Assembly (NCBI GenBank): GCA_013180625.2
Contig: SNVD02010297.1
Coordinates: 310,001 to 374,000, forward strand
Direction: 5' to 3'
DNA from: Boswellia sacra
Taxonomy: Eukaryota > Streptophyta > Magnoliopsida > Sapindales > Burseraceae
Length of the DNA stretch: 64,000 bases
Shown one piece after another: positions 25,112 to 37,891 of this stretch (position 1 is its first letter; the number at the start of each line of letters is the position of its first letter). The notes below the pieces were generated by a model, which saw only the letters and a program-made list of their open reading frames with translations, was not told the DNA's origin and searched no databases. A program made the position numbers and the translations under genes.

Positions 25112-26425
25112 AGGGGCCGTTTGTTTTCTTCCACTTATCATTTAATACTTAAAGTGTTTATATTTAAATCTTACAATTTTTGTTTGTTTTTCTATTTAAT
25201 ACTTATTTTAAGTGATAAATCACTTAATTGGAAAAGTGAAAATTTTTCAATTTTTCTAATCACTATTGTCTAAATGAGGTGTTAAAAATTTTATTCCATA
25301 AATATCCATACATATTAAAATAATATAAATTTTATCAAATTTTCTAATCATTATTGTCTAAATGAGGTGTTAAAAATTTTATTACATAAATATCCCTACA
25401 TATTAAAAATAATGTAAATTTTATTAAATTTTTATTTATGAATATTATTTTAATTTATTAAAAGGTACAATTTTAGTATATTTGTGATTGTTTTAGTATT
25501 TATTATCAAATTGTTATATTATTTATTACTATATTTATAATTATCATATTAAAATAAGATAAATATTTTTTATAATTGGTAAACTTTCATTAATTTCTAT
25601 TAATATTTCAAATTGTTATATTATTTATTAATAAGTTGAATAATAACTATTGAAAAATTTGATATCATTATAAATAGTGAGTTTTTAAATAGACAATATA
25701 TTTGATAGAATTTTATTACATATTATAAGGACAGTTTTATTGAAACTTCAAAAATTATTTATTAGATTACTAAGGACTTTTTTTTATTTAATAGTGTAAA
25801 TTTAAAGTAAAAAATTAATATTTAATATTGTCAGTTAAAAGATCATATTAATTTTTTTTTCTTTTTAAGTTTATGAAATGGAAAACACTTTAATTAATAG
25901 AATTATTATTTTATGATTTAAAATATGGTCCTCAAAATGTAATGGATAAAATGCTACTCTTACAATTTTTTTTTTATACAAATTGATATGGCTTAAACTT
26001 GATTTAATTGGAGGAATGAATTTTAAAAATTGATAATATTAATGATATAGTAGTTATACAATAATATCATATGAGTTTATATAATATAATATTAACTATT
26101 TAAATGAAAAAGAATTTTTATTTATTTTTAGTTAATAATTATATTTTAAAGGTTGAAAAAATATAATATTAATTATTTAAATGAAAAAGAATTTTGATTC
26201 AATTTTATTAACTATTTAATTTTTAAAGGATTGTATAAATATAAATATAAACATTTTACATTTTAAAAAGGGTAAAAAAAGTCATATTAAAGGTAAAATA
26301 TTTTCTTACCACTTTTTTTAAGTGGTGTCTAAAAAAGTAAACAAACATCCTATTGAGTGGTGTAAATTAAGTTCTAAAAAGTGTTTAGATCTAAAAAGTG
26401 TTAAGTGATTGAAACAAACACCACC
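25112..26425. mobile_element. hAT-like nonautonomous element
   Basis: The left end reads aggggccgtttgttttcttc and the reverse complement of the right end reads taggtggtgtttgtttcaat; both continue with cactta-type sequence. The GGGCCGTTTGTTT start is typical of plant hAT-type elements. Subterminal inverted pieces (aagtgtttatattt; aaaaagtgttt) support an inverted-repeat structure. The interior is AT-rich and non-coding. I could not find a clean 8-bp target duplication, so the exact ends may be off by a few bases. Confidence 0.65.
25251..25430. repeat. Tandem duplication of about 90 bp inside the hAT-like element
   Basis: Two consecutive copies share 'attgtctaaatgaggtgtta' and the flanking sequence, with only a few substitutions. 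Confidence 0.85.
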
Positions 26426-26874
26426 TAAGTTGATCCTCTCTTTCGCACGTGCATCAATTTTTTCAATAGGAAAAGATTAGTCAAAATATTATGTAAGCCA
26501 AGGAATCTATGTTTATTTGCTTTCTTGGCATGTATAACAAAACAAAATTGCAGTTGCAGTACTTTTCTATTTGCAAACATTGGAGAGGTGCCATGCACTT
26601 AGTTCTGCCAAAAAGGACCGCATAACAATTCTCACTTATATAATATTAATTGATTCATTTAAGAAAAAGAAGTTTTAAGTGACTAGAAATTCTAAAGAAG
26701 AAACAATTTAGTTGTTTGGATTTGTATAGATTTTGTGACAGAATATTTATTGATGGTCTAGAAGACGACTTATAAACTAAAGCTTTAATATTATATTATC
26801 CTTCTAGATTAGAAGAATGATAATAATTTAGAGGAATTACATTAGCCATGTGATTGGAGACAAAGTTAAAAGAC
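26426..26874. other. Short intergenic stretch, nothing recognised
   Basis: No open frame of note, no repeat and no RNA gene was seen between the hAT-like element and copia element B. Confidence 0.5.
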
Positions 26875-27727
26875 TATTAGTGTCAAAATGTGAGACATTA
26901 ACATGTGCTATGCACATTATTATTTTAGACCAACTTATAATTAAGACATCGAGCTATATTATTTCTTATTTTACTATTTCTAGAAGTTGATCTTATGAAG
27001 TATTTTATTTATATTAAATATCTCTTTAGTTTAGAACATTATTAATGAATCTTAGTTCTTTTAGGAGTATATTTGTGTCCTATTTTATTGAGGAGATTAC
27101 TTCCCATATTGATCATTATCTTGTTCTTACCAAATTGAGTTTGTTTTAGATTTTACAGGATCTTGGTGAGAACAGCAACTGAATGTCACACTATATAATA
27201 TTATTCCATAAAACATATATACGTGTGTGTGTACGTTGGCATTTCAAGAAATTTAAGAAGAGTTTCAACGCAAAATTGGAATGCTTTTTTGATTATGTTT
27301 TCTAAGAGATTTATTCATGTATGAGAGATGGTGTTCGTGCATGATTGTTGATTAAGTCTGATTGAATTAGTAGTTACTCAGGAAAACTTGCGAGTTTAGT
27401 GTTTATATAATTCAATGTCGGACATTGTTGTTACAAATTACTTAACAGTGTATTGCTAAGTTGTCAGTAACGTAGAGTGAGCAGTGTTACCAAAGTTTAG
27501 GATCTTAATAGGATTTTGTTTTACAAAGATTAGGTCAGTGTGTGAGAGTAAGTCAGTATTATAAACGCACCTAAAGATTGTACTAATAAGAACTTAGTGA
27601 ATTACAACTTTAAGCTATTCGCAGGCAAAGGTTTTATAACCCAACTATGTAAAATCTTCTTATGCCATTTTACTTAACAGTTTACTGTTATATTATGTAT
27701 AACTACTTCATACTTCCAAATCTTTCA
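26875..27727 (+). repeat. 5' LTR of copia element B (853 bp)
   Basis: Starts TATTAGTGTC where the 3' LTR has TGTTAGTGTC, so the terminal TG is mutated to TA. Ends ATCTTTCA. It is highly similar to 37036-37886 throughout. Confidence 0.92.
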
Positions 27728-27729
27728 AT

Positions 27730-27741
27730 TGGTATCAGTGC
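27730..27741 (+). other. Mutated primer binding site of element B
   Basis: Reads TGGTATCAGTGC two bases after the 5' LTR. One base differs from the initiator-Met-tRNA complement TGGTATCAGAGC seen in element A. Confidence 0.88.
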
Positions 27742-27789
27742 AGGTTCACTGACATACAAGTGAGGAAAGGGTCACGTTGATTTGGAGGC

Positions 27790-29583
27790 ATGGAGTTTGT
27801 ATGAAATGGAGGATTTGGAGCACAAACACCTATCTTTTATGACAGTAATTATTCATACTGGAAAGTGAGGATGATGATGTATATCAAATCACTTGATGAC
27901 AGGGCATGGACTAGTATACTTAAAGGTTGGATACCACCAACTAGATTGAATGTATTTGGAGAATCAAAACAAAAACCTGAGGAGGAATGGACTGATGAAG
28001 GATATAGGCATTTGAGCTAGAACTCAAAGGTTATTAATGCGATTTTTGCTGCTGTGGATTTGAACAATTTTGGACAGATTTCAAGACGCAAAGTGGCTAA
28101 AGAAGCTTGGGACATTCTTGAGGTAAAGCATGAAGGTACAACTTCAGTTAAAAGATCTAAATTGTTGAGATTAAATTCACAATTTGAGAATCTAATGATG
28201 CATAAAGATGAGTCAATTTTTTATTTCTATTCAAAGTTGTATTATATTACAAATTCTGCATACATGCTTAGAAAAACATTTATTGATGCAAAAATTGTTA
28301 GTAAGATTATTAGCTGCTCCTAACAGATTTCAATCAAAAATTTCTGCCATTGAGAAAATGAAAAATACTGATGAGATGAGGGTTGATGAACTTATTGGCA
28401 TTCTTCAAAACTTTGAGATAAATCATAGTACTAGGAAGCAAAAAGGAAAAAGTATTGAAAAATCTAATGATGAAAGTAATGATGAGTTTGATAAAACTGA
28501 TTCAAAGCAGATTGCTTTTCTAACAAAAAACTATTGCTTTTCTAACAAAAAACTATGTCAAGTTTGTGAAAAAGAATTTCAGGAAAAGAATCAAGGAAAG
28601 TCATCAAACTCAAATGAAGACAAGTTCAGAAAAATTTAGCAAGGAGAATGACAAGAAGAAATCAAAGTAACCTAATAAGAAATGACAGATTCAATGCTAT
28701 GAGTGTTTTGGTTATGGGCATATTCAATTTGAATATGCTAATTTCAAAAAGAAGAATAAGGCTTATGAGTTACTTGGAGTGACGATTCAGAAACTGATTC
28801 AAAAGATCAAGAATGCATGAGTAACTTTGTTACATTCACAACATCTGCAACTGATAAAGAGAAAAATGTTATGTCTAGTACAACAGAACAGTGTAGAACT
28901 AATGATGAACATTCAGATGCAGAAGATGATCCAAAATACTATGAAAAGCTGTAAGAAACAAACAATGCACTTTATGCTGAATGGCTGAGTTCAGAAAGAA
29001 GAAATAAAAGCTTTGAAGAAAGAGATTGAAGTGCTAAAATGTGAAAAGTCTTATGTTGAAAACTGCATCTCAAAACTGAAGCTTGCCTTGACAGACAAAA
29101 TAGCACATATTAAGAAATTTATAGCAAAACTGGTTGAGAGCAGAAATCGTGTAGATCAACTCAGAATTAGATCAGCGAAATTTGATCAGGTCTTGAGTCT
29201 TGGAAGAGACAATTCTAACAAACATGGTCTGGGGTATTCAAAAGGTAATGTTACATCTTCATCATCAACTGTGTTTGTGAAAGCTTCAACATCAAGTAAA
29301 AATTATGAATCTAGCTCAAATGTCAAGTCCTAGTTCAAAGGTAATGAAGTTTTTGTTTTGCCTTGAAGCTCTTTCAAATCTAGTCCTGAAAAGGTAAGAA
29401 AATTCATTCCAACATGTTATTTTTGTGGTGTCAAAGGGCATATTAGACCTAGATGTTTTAAATTATTGAGTCTTTTACGTGAAAGGTCAAAACAGTTCAA
29501 ACAGTCATCTAAGACACGACTGAAGTCAGTTAAGAAAGACAACACAGTCTGCAATGTTGCTTTTACTGCCCTTAATAAATTTT
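27790..29583 (+). pseudogene. Element B gag
   Basis: Starts at an ATG 48 nt after the primer binding site; a TGA follows after four codons. The gag core (UBN2-like, around 27830-28640, with NYSYWKVRM) is broken by further stops near 28018 and by frameshifts. Two zinc knuckles follow, as in SIRE-type gags. The first, near 28698, has lost its last Cys (CYECFGYGHIQFEY). The second, near 29418, is an intact CX2CX4HX4C (CYFCGVKGHIRPRC). A Lys-rich coiled-coil stretch lies between them (29013-29333). Confidence 0.85.
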
Positions 29584-29589
29584 CTAAAA

Positions 29590-32500
29590 ATTTGTGATAA
29601 TTTGAGAGTGGTTGTTCCAGACACATGACTGAAAGTAGACATTTCTTGAAAGATTTTGAGTCATGTAGGGAAAAAAATGTCACATATGGTGTGGTGCAAA
29701 GAGTAAGATCATTGGTAAAGGCACTTTAAATGTAAATGCCTGCCGAATTCCAAAATGTTTTTGCTAGTTGATGGATTAAAAGCCAATCTAATCAGTGTTA
29801 GTCAAATATGTGATGACAAGTATAGTGTTAATCTTATACAAGACAAATGTATAGTATTAGATAAAGTCGGGAAATGCATTTTAGAAGGAAATAGATCTTC
29901 GAATAATTGTTATTTGGTAACAAATACATTTCATACTGGGATTCAGACTTAGAATTATGGCATCAAAAGTTAGGACATTTAAACTACAAAGACTTGGTTA
30001 AATTAACTAAGTTAGATGTTGTTAAAGGTGTTCCTAAACTGAAAGACAAAATCAATGGAATTTGTGGACCATGTCAATTAGGAAAATTAATTAAAGGTGC
30101 ACATAAATCTGTCTCACATGTAAGCATATCCAAAATACTTAATTTGCTTCACATGGATCTCATGGATCCCATACAGATTGAAAGCATTTTTGGTAAGAGA
30201 TATGTATTTGTTTGTGTTGATGATTTCTCTAGATATACTTAGGTTGATTTTATTAGAGAAAAATTTAATACTTTTGAAGCTTTCAGGAATCTTTGTGTAA
30301 AGCTTGAAAATGAGCAAACAGGAACATTGGCAGGAGAGTAAGAATAAGGAGTGACTATGGTAAGGAGTTTGAAAATGTTAGCTATGCTAATTTTTACAAA
30401 TATAATGGAATTGAATATGAATTTTTAGCACCCAAAACACCTAAGCAGAATGGCATTGTAGAAAGGAAAAACAGGACACTTCAAAAGATGGCTGCAGTAA
30501 TGCTCAATAGTAAGAAGTTGACCAAAAAGCTATGAGCTGAAGCAATAAGCACTGCTTATTACATTTCAAATAGAGTTTTTCTAAGATCTAACACTAATCA
30601 AACTCCTTATAAGATTTTAAAAGGAAGAAAACCTAACTTGAAACATCTTCATGTTTTTTGATGTAGGTTTTACATCTTAAATAACAGAGAGCAGTTAGGA
30701 AAATTTGATCCAAAAAGTGATGAAAGAGTCTTTGTAGGATATGCACTAAACAACAAGGTTTTTCGAGTCTATAATCTTTGAACTAAATCTATATTCGAGT
30801 TTACAAACGTAGTATTTGATGATCTAGATGATTATGCAAAGTATTCTCACGAAGAAAGCATAACCAACTTATAGAAGACGCAGGAAATCCAATATCTGAA
30901 AGCAATAGCAGCAAAGAAGATTAAGTTTGAAAGAGGAAATAACTTTTTTTACATCAAACACAATAACAACATCTGATGCATAGATTTGGATGGAAGCTTA
31001 ATCAGAAATAAAGATGAAAGAAAAGATCTAGCTTCTTGGATACAAAAGGCACATCCAACCAAATCGATCATTGAAAGTCCAGACAGGATGATGAGGACTA
31101 AGAGCAAGGTAAGAAATCAGGTAAGATTTACATGTTATGTTTCGTTAATTAAGCCAAAGAATGTGAAAGAAGCTTTAAAAGAGGATGTTTGGATTCAGGC
31201 TATGCAAATGTTATTAGAACTAAATGGGTATTCAAAACAAAAATAGATGAAAATGGCCAAATAGTGAGAAATAAAGCTAGACTATTGACATAAGGTTACA
31301 CACAAGTAGAAGGCATAGACTTTGTTGAAACCTTTGTACCAATAGCTAGAATTGAGTCTATCATATTACTATTTGCAATTTCTTGGTTGCTTGATTTTCA
31401 ATTGTATCAAATGGGTGTTAAGACAACCTTCTTAAATGGCTATCTTAATAAAGAGATTTTTGTTGAACAATCCAAAGGATTTGCAGATCTTAAGCATCTT
31501 GATTTTGTGTATAAGTTGCATAAAGCTTTGTATGGCTTGAAACAAACTCCTAAAGCTTGGTATGAAAGGTTAATAAACTTCTTGATTAAGAGAGGTTATA
31601 GTACGGGCAACAATGATAAAATTTTATTTATCAAACATGCATCTAGTTATTTCGTTGTTGCTCAAATATATGTGGATGACATTGTGTTTGGATCAACTAA
31701 CAAAAACAAGACTGATGAGTTTGTTAAGTTGATACATGAAGAGTTTAAGATGAGCATAGTAGGGGAATTAAATTTCTTTCTTTATTTGTAGGTTAAATAG
31801 ATGAATAATGGATATTCATATCTCAATCAAAATATGCTAGAAACTTTGTAAAGAAATTTGGACTTAAGAATGCAAAACCAATGAGAACTCCTATTTGTAC
31901 TAACCTGAAACTTTTAAAGGATAATACAGGAAAAGAGGTTGATGCAAGTTTGTATAGAAGCATTATTGGGCAATTTGTTATATCTCATAACAAGCAGACT
32001 AGATTTGTGTTTTAGTGTAGGACTTTGTGCAAGATTTCAAGTAAATCCCAAGGAATCATACTTCGCAACAACCAAAAGAATTGTCAGGTATGTACATGGA
32101 ACCTATGATTATGGGATACAGTTTTCTAAAGATGTAAATGCTTGTCTTGCAGGGTTTCGTGATGCTGATTGGGTAGGAAATGCATATGACGGGAAAAGCA
32201 CATCAGGAGGATGTTTTTATCTTGGTATTAATTTAGTTTTTTGACACAGCAAAAAGCAGAATTCCATCTCTTTGTCTACTACAAAAGCTGAATATATAAT
32301 AGTAGGGAGTTGTTATACAAAACTAATTTGGATAAAGCAAATGCTAAATGATTATGGTATTGAACAAAAACCTATAACCGTATTTTGTGATAATACTAGT
32401 GCTATAAACATTTCAAAAAATTTAGTTCAATATTATAGAACAAAACACATTGATATAAAACACCATTTTATAAGGGAGTTTATAGAGTCAAAGGTGATAC

Positions 32501-32616
32501 ACATTGAATACATCTCCACTGATAAACAATTGGCTGACCTGTTCACTAAGGCATTGGATGCAACAAGATTTAAGAATTTGAGAAAGGCTTTAGGCTTTTG
32601 TCAGTTTTTTGAATAA
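29590..32616 (+). pseudogene. Element B pol: protease, integrase, reverse transcriptase, RNase H
   Basis: The protease motif near 29601 reads ESGCSRHMT: the catalytic Asp of DSG is Glu. The integrase zinc site (LWHQKLGH, CGPCQLGK) lies at 29950-30080, and its core blocks (DLMDP, IRSDYGKEF, NGIVERKNR) at 30150-30475. RT lies within 31200-31800. Its first catalytic Asp is Gly (MGVKTTFLNG, codon 31414-31416), but YVDD is kept. RNase H lies at 31939-32616 and ends in FTKALDATRF. Stops occur at, among others, 30240, 30534, 30660, 30780, 31246 and 31791. The breaks and active-site losses make it non-functional. Confidence 0.92.
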
Positions 32617-33460
32617 GCATGACATTCAGTTATGTTAATTGTATCTGTGAGATCATAAGTTTTCTTTTAATCAAGCATGTGTGAGCTGTAATGTAAGCTG
32701 TGTATATATTAAGATACTGGTTAAAAATGAAAAATACAAAGATACCAATATATGATGTGTGAAAGCCATCATTGAGAGTAACCTCAGGGTATCTAAGAAA
32801 TATGTTGAGGTCACTCACTCAAATGAAAAAGGCTACCTTTATATTATATGAAAGCTACTATGTTTGAATCATAATGCAGTGTGATTAATTTTTGTGAATA
32901 TGTCAAAATGTTAATTTTGACATCTCAATTGAATTGAAAAGTAAAATTGAAATAGCTTTCTTATATGAATGCAAACAACTCTGAAGTATGCTTCTTTAGA
33001 ATGATGCATATGATGTTCAGATATCGTTGTTATAAAATTTATAATTATTTTATGTTATGTTTTTTATATCATATGATGTCGTTTAAGCTTAACTAAAATT
33101 TAACTTTTGTGTGTCCATGTGTCAAAGTGCTATGTCAGCTTTATTGGTTTAAGGAGAAGAGAATTCAGTGGTGGGAATCCTAACTATATTAAAATTCATT
33201 ATTTTAATAAAAATCAAATTTTGAATTTATCTCATTAATGACATTAACGAGTTTGTTTTGGAAAAACAATTAAAATTTGAAATTTTATAGGAAACCAAAT
33301 TGGATTGAAACTCAGTTTCTTTCCAAGCATATCACAAACTCAGTTAGGGCTATTTAGTTCTTCCCAAGGTCAATTAGCATTTTGTCATCTATTCTCTCTC
33401 TCTCTCTTGTTGCATTCACCTCTTTGTTTCAGAAACCCTTAAGTACCTCAAATCTCAACA
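32617..33460 (+). other. Spacer between pol and the third ORF of element B
   Basis: An AT-rich, non-coding spacer. A CT run near 33392 precedes the ATG of the third ORF and looks like a leader, so the third ORF may have been made from a spliced or separate transcript. That is inference. Confidence 0.4.
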
Positions 33461-35142
33461 ATGGCTTGATCGACTAAATCTGAGAAATCCACCATTACTT
33501 CATCTTCTTCAAGTGACTCTGATCAAACCAGTCACGACAGTTCTTAGTCATAGCAGTCATAATAGTAGTATGTATAAATCCCAATTGATTCTGCAATAAG
33601 TGAGAATGAATCTATTCCTGTAGGGCGAATGAAGGACAAAGTCAAGCCCAAGTTCAACAAATTTCTCACGTTGGAAGTGAAGAACAATTTCTCGAAATAC
33701 ACTTCAAAGAGGAGGTTACAGATTGAACGATCACTTTAACAAGTATGGTTAGGTGAACTACTTGAGTCCATTTACTAGACTAAAATGGCAAACAACTTCT
33801 TATTTCTTGTCAAGACTCTAATTCAAGAATTTTATGCAAATATACTTGAATCCATTGATAATCCGAAAAATTTTTATTATCAGAAGGTATATTATAGAGG
33901 AAAATTAATGAATTTTTCTCCCAATGTGATTAATACATTCTTTGATATACCGATTGGAAGTTTGCATTTTGTTGAGGATAGCTTTAATACGGATAAAGTT
34001 CTTGAGGAGTTAACTGGTAGAGATGATTTAGTTTAGAACTCTAAAGAAGGCATTGTTCAACAATACTTTAGAAAAAAGTATAGAGTTTTGCATAAGATAG
34101 CTCAGTTTAACTGGTTCCCTTCCACACATCAAAATCAAGTTAGGGAAGATAGGGTGAAATTCTTGTTTTGTTTGGGCACAAATTGGCCGATTAACTTAGG
34201 ATTATGGATATGTAGAATGATTGTTCAGATTGCTCCATATAAGTATGATTATCCTTTGCTTGTGTTTTCTTGTTTGATTCAAGGAATTTTGGCACAAAAT
34301 GGTATTCCTATAAGTCCAAAGGAAAATTATGAGATTTTGTCTAAGTTTATCGCTAAAGGTTTTTTAACCAAATTGCATGACAAATTTGATTTGTTAGCTC
34401 CTGAACCGAAACCAAGAAGGGTTAGAAACAATCCATAAGCAATGTGGAAGAGCAGCTTGCTTTGATAGATGTTACTTTAGTTGATATTGTGCAGGATATC
34501 AAGGAAATCAAAGCAAAACAATCTGAGTTAGAGAAAAAATTACTAGAAAATCTGTTAAAGAAGAAGAACAACCACCCATGGAGATAGCAGATGTCATGCA
34601 AGAACATTCAGAGGAGCATATACCAGAGGAGGGTCAAGATGAACCAACTGCTCTTGGGACAGACAAGGTAGCAAAGAAAAAGAAAAAAGAAGTAAAGAAT
34701 TTCAAAGGAACTGAGCCGAAGAAAAAGAAAAAGATCAAGATGGTGAAGAAGCAGAAATCTGACAAGAAGAAGCCTATTTCAGAAATGCTTGATGAGTCAT
34801 TGTCAGAAGAACCAGCTCAAGAAGAACCAACCATGCCACAATATTCACCAGCTCCTGATAAAGAACCTAAAAATGAGCCCATTCTAGAACTAGTAGCAGC
34901 AGTAGAACTAGTAGTAACAGCAGAGGAAAACCCAACAAAGCTTGCAGTTGAATCTATCATGGACTTGCACTAACCTGCTGATGAGTCTCAGCCCATAGAA
35001 ACAAGTGCTGAGAAGAGAGACAGAGAGATTAGGCAAATTATGGCTGATGTCACTGCTTCCTTAACTGACACTTCAGGCTAGCAAGCTACAACAACAGTTT
35101 CTGAGCAACCAACTCCCTCCTCATCAGGCAAAATGCTTTAAA
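33461..35142 (+). pseudogene. Element B third ORF (env-like / plant transposon protein domain)
   Basis: An additional gene downstream of pol, as in SIRE-type copia elements, where it has been called env-like; its function is not known. From the ATG at 33461 the frame shows a Ser-rich start with several stops. A globular domain of about 220 residues follows (33785-34438, one internal stop at 34036), rich in aromatic residues and similar to the 'putative plant transposon protein' domain of these elements. Next come a coiled coil (34444-34575) and a Lys-rich then acidic, Pro-rich tail (34578-34973). Frameshifts separate the last three parts. No signal peptide or clear membrane anchor was seen. 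Confidence 0.7.
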
Positions 35143-35592
35143 ACAAAGGTTGGCGGAGGAAAAAGACCACTTAGAATTCCATTTTCACCCCCTCAAAGTA
35201 AATCGGCCAAATTGAACTGATACCATTTCATTTTTCTTTTGTTCTTTCAGTTATTTTACTTTCAGTTTTTTGGAACTTGTGCTGCAACCAAGGGTTGAGG
35301 TTTCTGACTACTTTTATCTTTCTATTCGCTTTGAACTAAAGAGGAGTAGTGCATTCTGATTTGCTTTCATGTGCTCTGATTTGTGTTTTTTTCTTTTTGT
35401 GCAGGGACTAATTTGTTTTGTTATTTGTCTTTTGCATGCATATTTTTCTTTTGCTTACTTAGCTCTAATTGTGTTACTGCATATAACTTTACTAGCAAGG
35501 TATTTGATAAGTTAGTCAAATTTGCTCTTATTTTTGTTTTCTTGCAGGTTATTTGGATTCATCCATTTTCTGTTATGACTGAGTATGTTATA

Positions 35593-36871
35593 GGGATAAT
35601 ATCATAAACCACCCCTGAAGTTTAACTAATTATCATACAGAAAGCCTCTTATGTAAATATATCAGTGCCGTCCCTAACGTTTGGGTTTAAGCCTCATCTA
35701 GGTCCAGCCAACAGATTCCGTTAGATTTCAAATTAACGTTTTGAGGTATTTTAGTAAAATTATATAATTTCATATGGGATAATATCATAAACCACCCCTG
35801 AAGTTTAGCTAATTATCATGTGGAAAGCCTCTTATGTAAATATATCAGCGCGGTCTCTAACGTTTACGTTTAAGCTTCATCCAAGTCCAACCAACAAATT
35901 CTGCTAGCTTTCAAATTAACATTTTGGGGTATTTTAGTAAAATGACATAATTTCATATCAGTAACGTAAAACTAACCCTTGAATTTTCTTTTCTAAGATC
36001 TTCATTTCATATCACACAAGCATCACCTTCCATAACCACCATAGCCACTATCACCACCATCAAATTCATTTTAATTAAAAAATATACGTCATAAGACTCC
36101 ATCATGATAGCACCGAATTTTTCTCCACCATCAACACCCACCATCTCAACTCAATCACAAAGCTATTAAAAAAAAGAATCAAATATTCAAAATTCAATCC
36201 AGATTATTTCAAAAATTATGTTTAAAAAAATTATGCAAAAACTCTAAAATCCAAAACTGGCATGCTTTTCTTTCTCCTAACTTCTTTAAAAATTTTCTCA
36301 ACCTAAGAAAACATTCACAGACACTACGAATTAAAATGAAGCAACAAAAATAAATACAAAAAAATTCTCAAACTGAAATTTTATAAAGAACCAGTAGCCA
36401 GCCAAAGTTATGTTTGGAGATTAAGAGGTTGGGGTGAGAGAGATAGCTGTGGGTGTGAAATGGGATTAGATTTTCGGTTGCGGAAAAAAAAGAAAGAAGA
36501 AAGGATATAAAAGTAAGGGCAAAATGGTATTTTTAATTTTTTTCTCAATTTCTACACAAACGGAATCTGTTGGCTGGACCTAGATGAAGCTTAAACGCAA
36601 ACCCTAAGGACCGTGTTGATATATTTACATACGAAGCTTTCTACATGATAATTGGCTAAACTTCAGGTGTGGTTTATGATATTATCCCATGTGAATTATG
36701 TCATTTTACTAAAATGCCCCAAAACGTTAATTTGAAAGCTAACGAAATCTGTTGGCTGGACCTAGATAAAGCTTAAACGTAAACGTTAGAGATCAGCTTG
36801 ATATATTTATATAAGAGGCTTTCCGTATGATAGTTAGCTAAACTTCAGGGGTGGTTTATGATATTATCCTG
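35593..36871. mobile_element. Mutator-type foldback element inside copia element B
   Basis: A 1279-bp insertion flanked by a perfect 9-bp direct repeat TATGTTATA (35584-35592 and 36872-36880). It begins gggataatatcataaacc and its reverse-complement end begins caggataatatcataaacc. Each arm holds two tandem copies of a roughly 150-185 bp unit (left about 35593-35776 and 35777-35960; right about 36540-36688 and 36689-36871), inverted between the arms. The 9-bp duplication is the hallmark of Mutator-like elements. The centre is non-coding, so the element is nonautonomous. Confidence 0.88.
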
Positions 36872-37021
36872 TATGTTATATGTTTTATAACTAATAAGTC
36901 GTTACTCTTTTAGGATCGCATTTTCAGTTATGTGTGGAATGTTTGTTTTCAGTTGCATTTGACTTATTTTTCATGATGATCATTATTTAGAAATATTTTA
37001 ATATTTTCATCACAAGTTGCT

Positions 37022-37035
37022 AAAAAGGGAGAGAT
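37022..37035 (+). other. Polypurine tract of element B
   Basis: Reads aaaaagggagagat directly before the 3' LTR start. Confidence 0.88.
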
Positions 37036-37886
37036 TGTTAGTGTCAAAATGTGACACATTGACATGTGCTATGCACATGATTATTTTGGACCAACTTATA
37101 ATTAAAACAGTGTACTATATTATTTCTCATTTTAGTATTTTTAGAAGTTGATCTTAGGAAGTATTTTATTTATATTAAATATCTCTTTAGTTTAGGATAT
37201 TATTAATGAATCCTTGTTCATTTAGGAGTATATTTGTGTCCTATTTATTGAGGAGATTACTTCCTATATTGACCATTATCTTATTCTTACCAAATTGAGT
37301 TTGTTTTAGATTCTATAGGATCTTGGTGAAAACAACAACTGAATGTCACACTATATAATGTTATTCCATGTAACATATATACGTGTCTCTATGTGTGTAT
37401 TTTGGCATTTCAAGAAATTTAAAGAGAGCTTCAATGCAAAATTGGAATGCTATTTTGATTATGTTTTCTAAGAGTTTAATTCATATATGAGAGGTGGTGA
37501 TCGTGCATGAGTGTTGATTAAGTATAATTGAATTAGTAGTTACTCATAAAAACTTGCGAGTTAAGTGTTTATGTAATTCATTATTAGACATTATTGTTAT
37601 AAATTACTTAGTTATTAAGTTGTCGGCAACGGAGAGTAAACAATATCACTATAGTTTAGGATCTTGACGGGATTTTATTTTACAAAGATTAGTTCAGTGT
37701 GTGAGAGTAAGTCAACACTATAAACGCACCTAAAAATTGTACAAATAAGAATTTAGTGAATTACAACTTTAAGCTATCCGTAGACGTAGATTTTATAATC
37801 GAACTATAGGAAATCCTCCTGTACCATTTTACTTTATAGTTTACTGTTATATTACGTATAACTACTTTATATTTTTAGATCTTTCA
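37036..37886 (+). repeat. 3' LTR of copia element B (851 bp)
   Basis: Starts TGTTAGTGTC right after the polypurine tract and ends ATCTTTCA. It matches the 5' LTR with scattered substitutions and small indels. Confidence 0.92.
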
Positions 37887-37891
37887 AAGAT

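Larger units (their letters stand above)
26875..37886 (+). mobile_element. Ty1/copia element B, SIRE/Maximus-like, with an extra 3' ORF
   Basis: A full-length, decayed plus-strand LTR element. The LTRs are 26875-27727 and 37036-37886. Flanks AAGAC (26870-26874) and AAGAT (37887-37891) are a 5-bp target duplication with one mismatch. The order is 5' LTR, primer binding site, gag, protease, integrase, RT, RNase H, a long extra ORF, polypurine tract, 3' LTR. The RNase H ending FTKALDATRF and the extra downstream ORF point to the SIRE/Maximus lineage. Many stops and frameshifts, and changed catalytic residues in protease and RT, show that it is dead. A foldback DNA element (35593-36871) later inserted into its 3' region. 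Confidence 0.93.

Noticed and set aside
35383..35607. Hydrophobic frame after the third ORF of element B as an envelope anchor
   Set aside because: The T-rich sequence gives many hydrophobic residues in any genome region of this type; it is not in frame with the third ORF and runs into the foldback element.
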